Origin: Herbidospora galbida
GTDB taxonomy: Bacteria > Actinomycetota > Actinomycetes > Streptosporangiales > Streptosporangiaceae
Reading direction: 5' to 3'
Length of the DNA: 64,000 nucleotides
NCBI RefSeq assembly: GCF_005233835.1
Contig: NZ_SZQA01000012.1
Coordinates: forward strand, 120,086 to 184,085
Part shown: positions 25,855-38,309 of the stretch, piece after piece
Layout of the letters: each line of letters opens with the position of its first letter
Position numbering within the stretch: position 1 is the stretch's first letter
Translations under genes and position numbers: made by a program
Notes under the pieces: model-generated
The model's database searches: none
The model's input: the letters and a program-made list of their open reading frames with translations, nothing else
Told to the model about the DNA's origin: nothing

Positions 25855-27030
25855 ATGGCGGTAATCACCAGCCGGTTCGCCGACGGTCTCGCCGTCGGGC
25901 CCAATCTCCTGGAGAGTGCCGAATCGGCCATCCGGCAGGCCGTCGAGGGTCTGTCCGGGCCCGCCGACCTGGTCTGCTTCTTCATCTGCGGGGAGGACCC
26001 CGACGACGTCGCGCGGGCCGGGCAGCGGGCGATGGCCCTGGTCCCGGACGCTGCGGTGATCGGCTGCAGCGCCACCGGCGTGATCGGCGACGCGCAGGGG
26101 GTCGAGCTGACCCCGGCGGTGTCGGCGTGGGCGGCCAGCCTGGGCGAGGCGCGGGTGACGACCTTCGCGCTGGAGTCCCTGCGGGCCGATGACCGGTTCG
26201 TGGTGATCGGGCTGCCGGAGCGTGACCCCGACGACCGGGTCGCGATCATGCTCGCCGACCCCTACAGCTTTCCGACCGACGCCTTCATCGAGCACTCGGG
26301 CGAGGTGCTGGGCAACCTGCCGATCATCGGCGGCCTGGCCAACGGGCTGCGCGGGCGCGGCTCGGTCCGGCTCTTCGCCGACGGCGAGGTCTACACCGAG
26401 GGCGCGATCGGGGTGCTGCTGAGCGGCCCCCTCCAGATCAGCACGGTGGTCAGCCAGGGATGCCGTCCGATCGGCCCGACGATGATCGTGACGGCGGCCG
26501 AGGAGAACCTGCTTCTCGAACTCGCCGGCCAGCCCGCGCTGGCCCGGCTGGAAGACATCGTGAGCTCCCTCGACGAGGACGACCGCGAACTCGTCGCCAG
26601 CGGCCTGCAGATCGGCGTGGCCATGGACGAGTACGCCGAACGCCACGAACGCGGCGACTTCCTGATCCGGGGCGTGCTGGGCATCGACCCAGAACGCGAG
26701 GCGGTGGCCATCGGCGACGTGGTGGAGGTCGGCCGCACGGTCCGCTTCCAGGTCCGCGATGCCGAGACGGCCGACGAGGACCTCTACGAGCTGCTCGACG
26801 CCCACATCGAGTCGGGCGGCCGGGTCGACGGCGCGCTGCTGTTCTCCTGCAACGGCCGGGGCTCGGCGATGTTCGGCACCCCCGACCACGACGCCCTCGC
26901 GCTGCGCGACACCCTCGGCCCCATCGGGATCGCCGGGTTCTTCGCCGCCGGAGAGGTCGGGCCGGTGGGCGGAGTGAACCACGTACACGGATTCACGGCT
27001 TCCGTCCTGGTCTTCTCGTCGTCGTCGTGA
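25855..27030 (+). CDS. FIST N- and C-domain sensory protein
   Basis: This 391-aa soluble protein comprises FIST_N (about residues 30-215) and FIST_C (about 225-370) domains, a small-ligand-sensing module proposed to bind amino acids or related metabolites. Seen motifs include AVIGCSATGVIG, GNLPIIGGLANG, and in the C-domain LLFSCNGRGSAMFG followed by GFFAAGEVGPVGG. There is no attached kinase or output domain, so the partner is unknown. ATG 25855 follows a G-rich GAGGGGGCGAG ribosome binding site. It lies 13 nt upstream of a ROK kinase gene and is probably cotranscribed with it. Confidence 0.88.
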   Translation: MAVITSRFADGLAVGPNLLESAESAIRQAVEGLSGPADLVCFFICGEDPDDVARAGQRAMALVPDAAVIGCSATGVIGDAQGVELTPAVSAWAASLGEARVTTFALESLRADDRFVVIGLPERDPDDRVAIMLADPYSFPTDAFIEHSGEVLGNLPIIGGLANGLRGRGSVRLFADGEVYTEGAIGVLLSGPLQISTVVSQGCRPIGPTMIVTAAEENLLLELAGQPALARLEDIVSSLDEDDRELVASGLQIGVAMDEYAERHERGDFLIRGVLGIDPEREAVAIGDVVEVGRTVRFQVRDAETADEDLYELLDAHIESGGRVDGALLFSCNGRGSAMFGTPDHDALALRDTLGPIGIAGFFAAGEVGPVGGVNHVHGFTASVLVFSSSS

Positions 27031-27043
27031 GACAGTCGGCGCC

Positions 27044-28036
27044 GTGGCGGTTCTGGCGATCGACATCGGCGGTACGAAGTGCGCAGTCGCCCTGACCGAC
27101 GCGTCGGGAGACATCCTGACCTCGGAAGTGGCGCCCACCCCGTCCGGCGGTGACGCCGAGACCCTGTGGCGGGCGCTGTGGTCGCTGATCGAGACCACGG
27201 TGGGCGCCGAGCCGGTCGACGGCGTCGGCGTGGGCTGCGGCGGCCCGATGACCTGGCCCGACGGCGTGGTCGCCCCCCTCAACATGCCCGGCTGGCGCGA
27301 CGGCTTCCCGGTCGTGGCCCGGCTCCGCGAGCGGTTCCCCGGCGTGCCGGTACGCATCCACAACGACGCCATCGCCCTGGCTGCGGCCGAACACTGGAAG
27401 GGCGCCGGGCAGGGCGTCGACGACATGATCGGCATGGTCGTCTCCACCGGCGTCGGCGGCGGCCTGATCCTGGGCGGCCGCCTGATCAACGGCGGCACCG
27501 GCAACGCCGGCCACATCGGCCACATCGTCGTCGACCCGGCGGGCCCGCCCTGCGGCTGCGGCGGCAACGGCTGCCTGGAGGCCGTCGCGCGCGGTCCCGC
27601 CCTCGCGGCCTGGGCGGTCGAGCAGGGCTGGGTCCCCGGCACCCCCGCCGCCGGCCCCGTGAACCCCGAACTCTCGGAGCGGGAGGCCGCGGCCCTCTAC
27701 CGCGAGAACGCCAGGGCGACCGGCCGCCAGCTGGCCACCGACGCCGCGGCGGGCGACCAGATCGCGGTGGCGGCCATGAACCGCGCGGGCTGGGCGCTGG
27801 GCCTGGCCATCGCCTCGGCGACCCACCTGTGCGACGTCGACCTGGTGACCATCGGCGGCGGCCTGTCCCAGTCGGGCCCGCTTCTCTTCGAGCCCCTGGA
27901 GGAGACGCTGCGGACCCACGCGCGGATGGGCTTCTCCTCGCGGGTCCGGGTCGTCCCGGCCGCGCTGGGTCAGGAGGCGGGGCTGATCGGCGCGGCGGCG
28001 CTGATCGTGGGCGGCGACCGCTACTGGTCGCCCTGA
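27044..28036 (+). CDS. ROK family protein (sugar kinase)
   Basis: This 330-aa ASKHA-fold kinase is probably a glucokinase-like enzyme phosphorylating glucose or another hexose. The ATP phosphate-1 motif is AIDIGGTKCAVAL at residues 5-17. The ROK zinc motif CGCGGNGCLE lies near residue 170, with a preceding GHIGHIVVD histidine. There is no N-terminal helix-turn-helix, so it is a kinase rather than a ROK repressor. GTG 27044 is used. The sugar specificity is not deducible. It is probably cotranscribed with the FIST gene. Confidence 0.88.
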   Translation: MAVLAIDIGGTKCAVALTDASGDILTSEVAPTPSGGDAETLWRALWSLIETTVGAEPVDGVGVGCGGPMTWPDGVVAPLNMPGWRDGFPVVARLRERFPGVPVRIHNDAIALAAAEHWKGAGQGVDDMIGMVVSTGVGGGLILGGRLINGGTGNAGHIGHIVVDPAGPPCGCGGNGCLEAVARGPALAAWAVEQGWVPGTPAAGPVNPELSEREAAALYRENARATGRQLATDAAAGDQIAVAAMNRAGWALGLAIASATHLCDVDLVTIGGGLSQSGPLLFEPLEETLRTHARMGFSSRVRVVPAALGQEAGLIGAAALIVGGDRYWSP

Positions 28037-28131
28037 GACGCCGGCAGGGTGAAGGGGCGCGGGGCGAAAAACTTGGCCGGGATGGTCGTTGATCGGGAAT
28101 ATTCCCGGACTGAGGGGAGCTGGGCCCGTTC

Positions 28132-28779
28132 ATGGAGTGGGGTGCGCTGGCGGGGATCGCCGTGGTTTCTCTCGGGATGGTGCTGACTCCCGGACCGAAC
28201 ATGATCTATCTCGCCTCGCGGGCGATCTCGCAGGGCCGCAAGGCCGGGTTCGTCTCCCTGCTGGGGACCTTCGTCGGGTTCGTCGTCTACCTGATCGCCA
28301 CCTGCCTGGGCCTGACCGCGATCTTCGCGCTGGTGCCGGCGGCGTACACGGCGATCAAGCTCGCGGGCGCGGCCTACCTGCTCTATCTCGCCTGGAAGAT
28401 CGTCAAGCCCGGCGGGCAGGCCGTCTTCGCCGCCGCCGAGCTCCCGCAGGACTCCAACGGGCGGCTCTTCGTCATGGGGCTGGTCACGAACCTGCTCAAC
28501 CCCAAGGCGGCCATCCTCTACATGTCGCTGCTGCCGCAGTTCATCGAGCCCGCCCACGGCCATGTGATCATGCAGAGCTTCGCGCTGGGGGGCGTGCAGA
28601 TCAGCATCAGCATGCTCGTCAACGGCCTGATCGTCATGGGTGCCGGCGGGCTGGCCGCCTACCTGTCGACGCGGCCGACCGCCGTGCGGCTGCAGCGCTA
28701 CGTCACCGGGACCGTCCTGGGCGCCTTCGCGGTGCACCTGGCCGCCGACCGGTCCAAGGCCGTGCTCGCCACACCGTAG
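28132..28779 (+). CDS. LysE family amino-acid/metabolite exporter
   Basis: This 215-aa inner-membrane transporter has six hydrophobic segments and the LysE/RhtB signature near the N-terminus (LTPGPNMIYLASRAISQGRKAGF), plus LLNPKAAILYMSLLPQF in the middle. The family exports basic or neutral amino acids such as lysine, homoserine or threonine. The threonine ammonia-lyase gene begins 16 nt later, hinting at threonine or homoserine as a substrate, though only by context. ATG 28132 is used, with GGGGAG about 10 nt upstream. Confidence 0.88.
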   Translation: MEWGALAGIAVVSLGMVLTPGPNMIYLASRAISQGRKAGFVSLLGTFVGFVVYLIATCLGLTAIFALVPAAYTAIKLAGAAYLLYLAWKIVKPGGQAVFAAAELPQDSNGRLFVMGLVTNLLNPKAAILYMSLLPQFIEPAHGHVIMQSFALGGVQISISMLVNGLIVMGAGGLAAYLSTRPTAVRLQRYVTGTVLGAFAVHLAADRSKAVLATP

Positions 28780-28795
28780 TGGCAGGATTGCGCGC

Positions 28796-30010
28796 ATGGC
28801 TGTACCGCAGGTGACGTACGACGACGTGCTCGCCGCCCGTGAACTTCTCAAGGGCGTGATCGCCCACACCCCGGTCGTCCACTCCCGGGTGCTGTCGGAG
28901 TCGATCGGCGGGCCGGTCTACCTGAAGGCCGAGAACCTCCAGCGGGCCGGGTCGTTCAAGGTGCGCGGCGCCTACGTGCGCATCGCCCGCCTGACCGACG
29001 AGGAGCGGGCCAGGGGCGTCGTCGCGGCCAGCGCGGGCAACCACGCTCAGGGGGTGGCCTTCGGTTCGGGGCTGCTGGGCGCCAAGTCGACCGTCTACAT
29101 GCCCGAGGGCGCCCCGCTGCCCAAGGTCGAGGCGACCCGGGGCTACGGCGCCGAGGTCATCTTCGCCGGGCACACCGTCGACCACGCCCTGCAGGCCGCG
29201 CGGCGGCACGCCGACGAGACCGGCGCGATCTTCATCCACCCCTTCGACCACCCCGACGTCATCGCCGGTCAGGCCACGATCGGCCTGGAGATCATCGAAC
29301 AGCTCCCCGAGACGGGCACCATCGTGGTCGCCATCGGCGGAGGGGGCCTCGCGGCCGGGGTGGCCCTGGCGGCCAAGCACCTCCGTCCGGGTGTACGTGT
29401 GGTCGGCGTCCAGGCCGAACGCGCCGCGGCCTATCCCGAGTCGCTCGCGGCCGGCCACCCGGTGATGGTCGAGCCGCAGTTCACGATGGCCGACGGGATC
29501 GCCGTCGGGCGGCCGGGCGACCTGCCGTTCGAGATGATCCACTACCTGGTCGACCAGGTGGTGACCGTCTCGGAGGAGTCGCTGTCGCGTGCCCTGCTGC
29601 TCTGCCTCGAACGCGGCAAGATGGTCGTCGAACCGGCGGGCGCGGCCGGGGTGGCGGCCCTCCTCGACAAGCCGCACGCCTTCGAGCCCCCGGTCGTCGC
29701 GGTGCTGTCGGGCGGCAACATCGACCCGCTGTTGCTGGCCCGGGTGCTGCGCCACGGCCTCGCCGCCGCCGGGCGCTACCTGGCCTTCCGCATCCGGCTG
29801 GCCGACCGGCCGGGCGCGCTGGCCGCGCTGCTCAGGAGGCTGGCGGAGCTCAAGGCCAACGTGCTCGACGTCGTCCACGAACGCGTGGGGGCCCGGCTCC
29901 ACCTCGACGAGGCCGAGGTGCTGCTCCAGCTGGAGACGCGCGGCCCCGACCACTGCGACGACGTGCTGGCCGCCCTCAGGCGCGACGGCTACAAGCTGAT
30001 CTTCTCCTGA
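28796..30010 (+). CDS. ilvA: Threonine ammonia-lyase with C-terminal ACT domain
   Basis: This PLP enzyme deaminates threonine to 2-oxobutanoate, feeding isoleucine synthesis or threonine catabolism. The 404-aa product binds PLP through Lys55 in GSFKVRGAY. It shows AASAGNHAQGVAFG and the tetraglycine loop AIGGGGLAAGV. The single C-terminal ACT-like domain (about 325-404, starting YLAFRIRLADRPGALAALL) is shorter than the two-ACT regulatory part of E. coli IlvA, which fits the TdcB/short IlvA type of actinobacteria. ATG 28796 has CAGGAT 7 nt upstream (leaderless pattern). It is convergent with the M1 peptidase gene. Confidence 0.92.
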   Translation: MAVPQVTYDDVLAARELLKGVIAHTPVVHSRVLSESIGGPVYLKAENLQRAGSFKVRGAYVRIARLTDEERARGVVAASAGNHAQGVAFGSGLLGAKSTVYMPEGAPLPKVEATRGYGAEVIFAGHTVDHALQAARRHADETGAIFIHPFDHPDVIAGQATIGLEIIEQLPETGTIVVAIGGGGLAAGVALAAKHLRPGVRVVGVQAERAAAYPESLAAGHPVMVEPQFTMADGIAVGRPGDLPFEMIHYLVDQVVTVSEESLSRALLLCLERGKMVVEPAGAAGVAALLDKPHAFEPPVVAVLSGGNIDPLLLARVLRHGLAAAGRYLAFRIRLADRPGALAALLRRLAELKANVLDVVHERVGARLHLDEAEVLLQLETRGPDHCDDVLAALRRDGYKLIFS

Positions 30011-30018
30011 GCGGCCGG

Positions 30019-31416
30019 TCAGGGCAGCGCGTTCGGGCGCCCCTTGTCGAAGAGCCACTGGCCGAAGAGCTCGCCGAGCTTCTGCCCGGAGACCTCTTCG
30101 GCCAGGGCGGTGAACTGCTCGGTCGTGGCGTTGCCGTAGCGGTGGTCGGCCGCCCACCGGCGGATGATCGTGAAGAACGCGTCGTCGCCGACCGTGACGC
30201 GCAGAGCGTGGAGGGCCATCGCGCCCCGGTAGTAGACCGCGTTGTTGAACAGGTCGCTCTTCTGCGCCACCCCGGGCGGATAGTTCCACATCGGGTCGTT
30301 GGCGTTGCTGTAGTGGCGGTCGAAGATCTGCTGCGCGGTCGCCTGGCCCTGGTGCTCGCTCCACAGCCACTCGGCGTAGGTCGCGAAGCCCTCGTTGAGC
30401 CACAGGTCCTTCCAGCGGCTGATGCTCACGCTGTCGCCGAACCACTGGTGGGCCAGCTCGTGGGAGATGATGCCCTCGTCGGGCTCGAAGCCGCCGTAGA
30501 TCGGCTTGGTCTGGTTCTCGAGCGCGTAGCCCGAGGCGAAGTCGTCGACGATCCCGCCGGTCGACTTGAACGGGTAGGGCCCGAAGACCGTCGTCCAGTA
30601 GTCGGTGATCCGCCCCGAGATCTCGAAGAGCCGGTTGAGCTGGCTCTGGTAACGCGGGTCGACGGCCGCGTAGACGGGGATGCCGCCCTCGGAGTCGCCG
30701 GTCTTCACCAGGAACTTGCCGGTCGTCATGGTCGCCAGATAGCTCACCATCGGGTGGGTCTCGCGCCAGACGAACGTGGTCTTGCCGCCCTTGGACGTCG
30801 GCTCCCCGGCCAGCTCGCCGTTGGCGATGGCGGTCACCCCGTCGGGGACGGTCAGCCGGAACTCGTAGGTCGCCTTGTCGGCCGGGTGGTCGTTGCCCGG
30901 GAACCAGGTCTTGGCGCCGTTGGGCTCGGAGGTCACGAACGAGCCGTCGCTCGTGGGCACGAAGCCGTAGGTGCCGAGGTTGGGGGAGTCGCGGACCGGC
31001 TGCGGCTCGCCCTGGTAGGTCACCGCGGCCCGGAAGGTCGCCCCCTTCGGCAGGTTGGCCGTGACGGTCATCTCGTCGCCCGACCGGGTGAACGCCGCCG
31101 GCTGCCCCCCGATCGTCACCGAGCCGACCGTGAAGCCGTGGAGGTCGAGGTTGAAGCTCGACAGGTTCTCGGTCGCCTTCGCGTCGATGGTCGCGGTGCC
31201 GGCCAGCTGCCGCGTCGCGGGGTCGTAGGCCAGGGCCAGGGTGTAGTGGCCGACGTCGTAGCCGCCGTTGCCGTCGTTGGGGAAGTCGGCGTCGCCGATC
31301 CCGGCCGCCCCGGCCGTGCCCGAACGGGCGACCTGCTGGTCGGACGCCCCCGACGGCGAACAGCTCGCGAGTGTCACGACGATGAGCGCGCCTGACAGCG
31401 CCCTGGTCAACCGCAT
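30019..31416 (-). CDS. M1 family metallopeptidase, lipoprotein
   Basis: This 465-aa zinc aminopeptidase has a lipoprotein signal (LASC, Cys about residue 19). The catalytic motif HELAHQWFG gives zinc ligands His319 and His323 with Glu320 as base, and the third ligand is Glu342 in LWLNEGFATY. The N-terminal beta-domain (GYDVGHYTLALAYDP and following) is present, but the protein stops soon after the catalytic domain and lacks the large C-terminal domains of PepN-type enzymes. It should act outside the membrane on peptides. ATG 31416 is preceded by GGGGAGGGG. Confidence 0.92.
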   Translation of the reverse strand: MRLTRALSGALIVVTLASCSPSGASDQQVARSGTAGAAGIGDADFPNDGNGGYDVGHYTLALAYDPATRQLAGTATIDAKATENLSSFNLDLHGFTVGSVTIGGQPAAFTRSGDEMTVTANLPKGATFRAAVTYQGEPQPVRDSPNLGTYGFVPTSDGSFVTSEPNGAKTWFPGNDHPADKATYEFRLTVPDGVTAIANGELAGEPTSKGGKTTFVWRETHPMVSYLATMTTGKFLVKTGDSEGGIPVYAAVDPRYQSQLNRLFEISGRITDYWTTVFGPYPFKSTGGIVDDFASGYALENQTKPIYGGFEPDEGIISHELAHQWFGDSVSISRWKDLWLNEGFATYAEWLWSEHQGQATAQQIFDRHYSNANDPMWNYPPGVAQKSDLFNNAVYYRGAMALHALRVTVGDDAFFTIIRRWAADHRYGNATTEQFTALAEEVSGQKLGELFGQWLFDKGRPNALP

Positions 31417-31474
31417 GGGTGCCCCTCCCCGAACCGACCCTGCCGGGACACCTTATGCGAGGTCGCGGACACGC

Positions 31475-32032
31475 TCAGGCATCGACGACCAGGGTTGATG
31501 CCGCTTTGTCGTGCAGCGCCTGCTTTCTTCGGTCGAACAAAATCCAGACCAGGTCGACGAAGCCGAGGCAGCAGGTCGCCGTGAGGACGACGTACACGAC
31601 CGACCGCAGCGCCGCCTGGCCGACGCCGATCGGGCCGCCGTCCTCCCGGGCCACGCGCATGCGGAAGATCTTCTTGCCGGGGGTCTGGCCGTTCCAGTAG
31701 GCGTGGAAGAGCCAGTAGTAGAGGAACCCGATCAGCAGGCCCCAGAACCAGTGGCTCACCTGCTCGGCGTGCCAGGTCCCGGTGCGCTCGTCGTAGACCG
31801 CCGACCACGACTTGTAGGTGAACGGCGAGGAGACGACGCCCACGATGACCGCGTCCACGATGCCCGCGAGAAGTCGCCGCCACCGGCCGGCGAGGGGTTG
31901 GCCGGCCGGTGGCGGGGCGCCCTGACCGGGCGTCCCGTAAGGGGGACGCCCGCCCGGCGCCGGCGGCGGTGTCCAGGGCTGGGACGGGTCCTGGCCCGGT
32001 AGATCACCCGGCGGCGGAGTCGGAGAAGCCAT
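31475..32032 (-). CDS. RDD family membrane protein with proline-rich N-terminus
   Basis: This 185-aa protein has a 50-residue Pro/Gly-rich cytoplasmic N-terminus, then an RDD domain with three spans. The domain begins LAGRWRRLLAGIVDAVIVGV (conserved Arg and Asp residues) and continues with GQTPGKKIFRMRVAR. It resembles the mycobacterial proline-rich antigen Rv1078 type, which sits in the same chromosomal neighbourhood. The RDD role is unclear; ion or solute transport has been proposed. ATG 32032 is used. It is a single gene between the M1 peptidase and HPPD genes. Confidence 0.85.
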   Translation of the reverse strand: MASPTPPPGDLPGQDPSQPWTPPPAPGGRPPYGTPGQGAPPPAGQPLAGRWRRLLAGIVDAVIVGVVSSPFTYKSWSAVYDERTGTWHAEQVSHWFWGLLIGFLYYWLFHAYWNGQTPGKKIFRMRVAREDGGPIGVGQAALRSVVYVVLTATCCLGFVDLVWILFDRRKQALHDKAASTLVVDA

Positions 32033-32091
32033 GCCGTCGTGATCACCTGCTACGGACCAGGACAAATCCGCCGCGGGGTAAAGAGAGAGAT

Positions 32092-33751
<1,660 letters not shown>

Positions 33752-33807
33752 GTGCACGGAGCATCACGACGTATCGTTTACGGTGATGGTTCATCGTCGG
33801 CCGGGGG

Positions 33808-35955
33808 GTGCGCGTGGGGATCGGCAGGAAGATCGCGGGTTTGTGGCCGCGACGGAGGTTCCTGCGCATCGCCCTCATCGGCTTCGGCGCCGCCGCCGTG
33901 GCCGCGATCGGCGCCTTCGCGGTGATCTGGGTGCTCACCCCCATCCCCGACACCACCCAAGAACTGGCCACCGCGCAGGGCTCGGTGATCTACTACCGCG
34001 ACGGCAAGACGGTGCTCGCCAACCGGGGAGTCGACCGTAAGAACGTGCCGCTTTCCGCGGTGCCGAAGGCGGTCAGGGAAGCGGTCATCGCCGCCGAGAA
34101 CCGCACTTTCTACCAGGATCAGGGAGTGTCTCTCTCCGGTACGGCCAGGGCGATGTGGTCGACCCTCACGGGCAACCAGATCCAGGGCGGCTCGACGATC
34201 ACCCAGCAGCTGGTCCGCAACTACTACAGCGGGCTCAGCCAGGAACGGTCCATCATGCGCAAGCTCAAGGAGATCATGATCTCCCTGAAGGTGGATCGCT
34301 CCAAGTCGAAAGACTGGGTGCTGGAGCAGTACCTCAACACGATCTACTTCGGCCGGGGCGCCCACGGCATCCAGGCCGCCGCCCAGGCCTACTTCCGGGT
34401 CGACGTCGGCAAGCTCACCCCCGCCCAGGGCGCCTACCTGGCCGCGGTGATCCAGCAGCCGTCCAACTTCGCCAACCCGACCGGCGCCATGCTCACCGCC
34501 GCGCAGGCCCGCTGGAAGTCGGTCGTCGACGGCATGGTCAAGATCAACGCCGTGACCGCCGGGCAGGCCGCCCAGATGACCTTCCCCGAGCTGAAGAAGC
34601 AGAAGAAGCCGCTGTCGCTGTCGGGCCAGAACGGCTACATGCTCGCCCAGGTGGTCAACGAGCTCAACCGCATGGGCTACAGCGACGAAGACATCTTCCA
34701 AGACGGCCTCAAGGTCACCACGACCTTCGACAAGAAGCTGATGACCGCCGCCTCCGACGCCGTGGCCGAGGTCCTGCCCGAGGGCACCCCGAAGAAGGTC
34801 CGCGCCGGCCTGGCCGCCGTCGACCCGAGCAACGGCGAGGTGGTCGCCTTCTACGGCGGCCGCGACTACGCCCAGAGCGAGTGGAACAGCGCCTTCGACG
34901 CGAAGGTCCAGGCCGGCTCGACCTTCAAGGCCTACGCCCTGGCCGCCGCCCTGCAAGACGGGGTGCCGCTGACCCAGCGCTACTACGGCAACTCGCCCAT
35001 GTACGTCAACGGCGCCGCCATCCCCAACTCGGGCGGCTCCTCCTACGGTTCGGTCAACCTGGTGCAGGCCACCCAATACTCGGTCAACACCGCCTTCGTC
35101 GACCTCGGCCAGCAGATCGGCCTCGACAAGATCGCCGAAGCCGCCGAGGCGGCCGGCATCCCCGCCGACCAGCTCGCCCAGCACCGCAAGGCCGCCACCT
35201 TCCCGCTGGGGGTGGCGTCGGTGAGCGCCGTACAGCAGGCCGGCGCCTACGCGACCTTCGCCTCCGGGGGCGTCCACCACGACCCCCACGTGATCAGGTC
35301 GGTGACCGACGCCAGCGGCAAGACCCGCAAGACCGACACCACCGGCCGCCGCGTCTTCACCGAAGACACCGCCGCCGACGCCACCTACGCGATGGAGCAG
35401 GTCGTCACGTCGGGCACCGGCACCGGCGCCCGCCTCTACGACCGCCCGGTGGCCGGCAAGACCGGCACGACCGACGCCTCGGCCGCCGTCTGGTTCAACG
35501 GCTTCACCCCGCAGTTGTCGGTGGCGGTCGACATGTTCCGCGACGACAACCTGCCGGTGACCATCCCCGGCTACGGCGAGCTCTACGGCGGCACCCTTCC
35601 GGCCCAGATCTGGAAGGCGTTCATGACGACCGCCATGGAGGGCAAGCCGGTCAAGGAGTTCCCCGACCCGGTGAGCTACTACCGCTGGGACAACGACTAC
35701 TATCGTCCGACCGACGACGAGGAGCGGGAGTTCGCCTCCGACGAGCCGAGCCCCGACCCGAGCCCGACGGCCGGGGGCGACGACTGGAACACCCCGCCGC
35801 CGGGCGACGACGGCGGACAGCCCGAGACGACGCCCCCGCCGTCAGACGGCGGAGGCCCCGACGGCGAGCCCCCAGTGACCGAGGAGCCCGACGACCAGCA
35901 GCCCGACCTGCCCGACGAGAACAACCCGCCCGACGTGCCGGTCGGCACCCGCTAG
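33808..35955 (+). CDS. Class A penicillin-binding protein (transglycosylase/transpeptidase)
   Basis: This bifunctional peptidoglycan synthase of 715 aa has a short cytoplasmic basic stretch and a span at about residues 19-43. The GT51 domain carries Glu97 in AAENRTFYQDQG and GGSTITQQLVRN. The transpeptidase domain has SxxK at Ser371 (AGSTFKAYA), SVN, and KTG at 551-553 (GKTGTTD). After residue 635 there is an extracytoplasmic tail rich in Pro, Asp and Gly. GTG 33808 is used; GTG 33814 is also possible. It resembles actinobacterial PonA-type enzymes. It stands alone between the Lrp gene and a convergent DUF255 gene. Confidence 0.93.
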   Translation: MRVGIGRKIAGLWPRRRFLRIALIGFGAAAVAAIGAFAVIWVLTPIPDTTQELATAQGSVIYYRDGKTVLANRGVDRKNVPLSAVPKAVREAVIAAENRTFYQDQGVSLSGTARAMWSTLTGNQIQGGSTITQQLVRNYYSGLSQERSIMRKLKEIMISLKVDRSKSKDWVLEQYLNTIYFGRGAHGIQAAAQAYFRVDVGKLTPAQGAYLAAVIQQPSNFANPTGAMLTAAQARWKSVVDGMVKINAVTAGQAAQMTFPELKKQKKPLSLSGQNGYMLAQVVNELNRMGYSDEDIFQDGLKVTTTFDKKLMTAASDAVAEVLPEGTPKKVRAGLAAVDPSNGEVVAFYGGRDYAQSEWNSAFDAKVQAGSTFKAYALAAALQDGVPLTQRYYGNSPMYVNGAAIPNSGGSSYGSVNLVQATQYSVNTAFVDLGQQIGLDKIAEAAEAAGIPADQLAQHRKAATFPLGVASVSAVQQAGAYATFASGGVHHDPHVIRSVTDASGKTRKTDTTGRRVFTEDTAADATYAMEQVVTSGTGTGARLYDRPVAGKTGTTDASAAVWFNGFTPQLSVAVDMFRDDNLPVTIPGYGELYGGTLPAQIWKAFMTTAMEGKPVKEFPDPVSYYRWDNDYYRPTDDEEREFASDEPSPDPSPTAGGDDWNTPPPGDDGGQPETTPPPSDGGGPDGEPPVTEEPDDQQPDLPDENNPPDVPVGTR

Positions 35956-36001
35956 GCCGGCACGGACGGCGACTGGCGGCCAGATCGACCGGATACCTCA
36001 G

Positions 36002-37954
<1,953 letters not shown>

Positions 37955-37976
37955 ACGGCCAAGCCTAGGTGAGCTC

Positions 37977-38309
37977 CTATGCCGCCGACGTCGGCAGGTT
38001 GAACACCTGGTCGAGCGCCGTCACCTCGAAGAGATGCGCGATGTACGGCGTCATCCCCACGAACCGCATCTCCGCCGGGTGCTCCTCCGCCGCGTGATAG
38101 AGGTGGATCAAGGTCGCCAGCCCCGACGAGTCGATGAAGGTCACCCCCGTCAGGTCGACTTCCAGCATCATCAGACCGTGGCTGACCAGGGTCGGCGTCA
38201 TGGCGGCCAGGTCGCCCGACGTCGTGTAGTCGAAGTCTCCGGACAGCGTCAGCCGGGTGGTGCCGGGCTCCGGATTCTCGATCTCAATCAGGAAAGGCGC
38301 GGTTTCCAT
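37977..38309 (-). CDS. STAS-domain anti-sigma factor antagonist
   Basis: This 110-aa SpoIIAA/RsbV-like protein binds an anti-sigma kinase when unphosphorylated. The phosphorylation motif [13 protein letters not shown] places the target serine at Ser62 by alignment with SpoIIAA Ser58. ATG 38309 overlaps the stop of the upstream B12-binding gene as TGATG, so it is translationally coupled and the last gene of a three-gene operon (PP2C phosphatase, B12-binding protein, STAS). Its likely kinase partner is encoded divergently at 41021. Confidence 0.92.
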   Translation of the reverse strand: METAPFLIEIENPEPGTTRLTLSGDFDYTTSGDLAAMTPTLVSHGLMMLEVDLTGVTFIDSSGLATLIHLYHAAEEHPAEMRFVGMTPYIAHLFEVTALDQVFNLPTSAA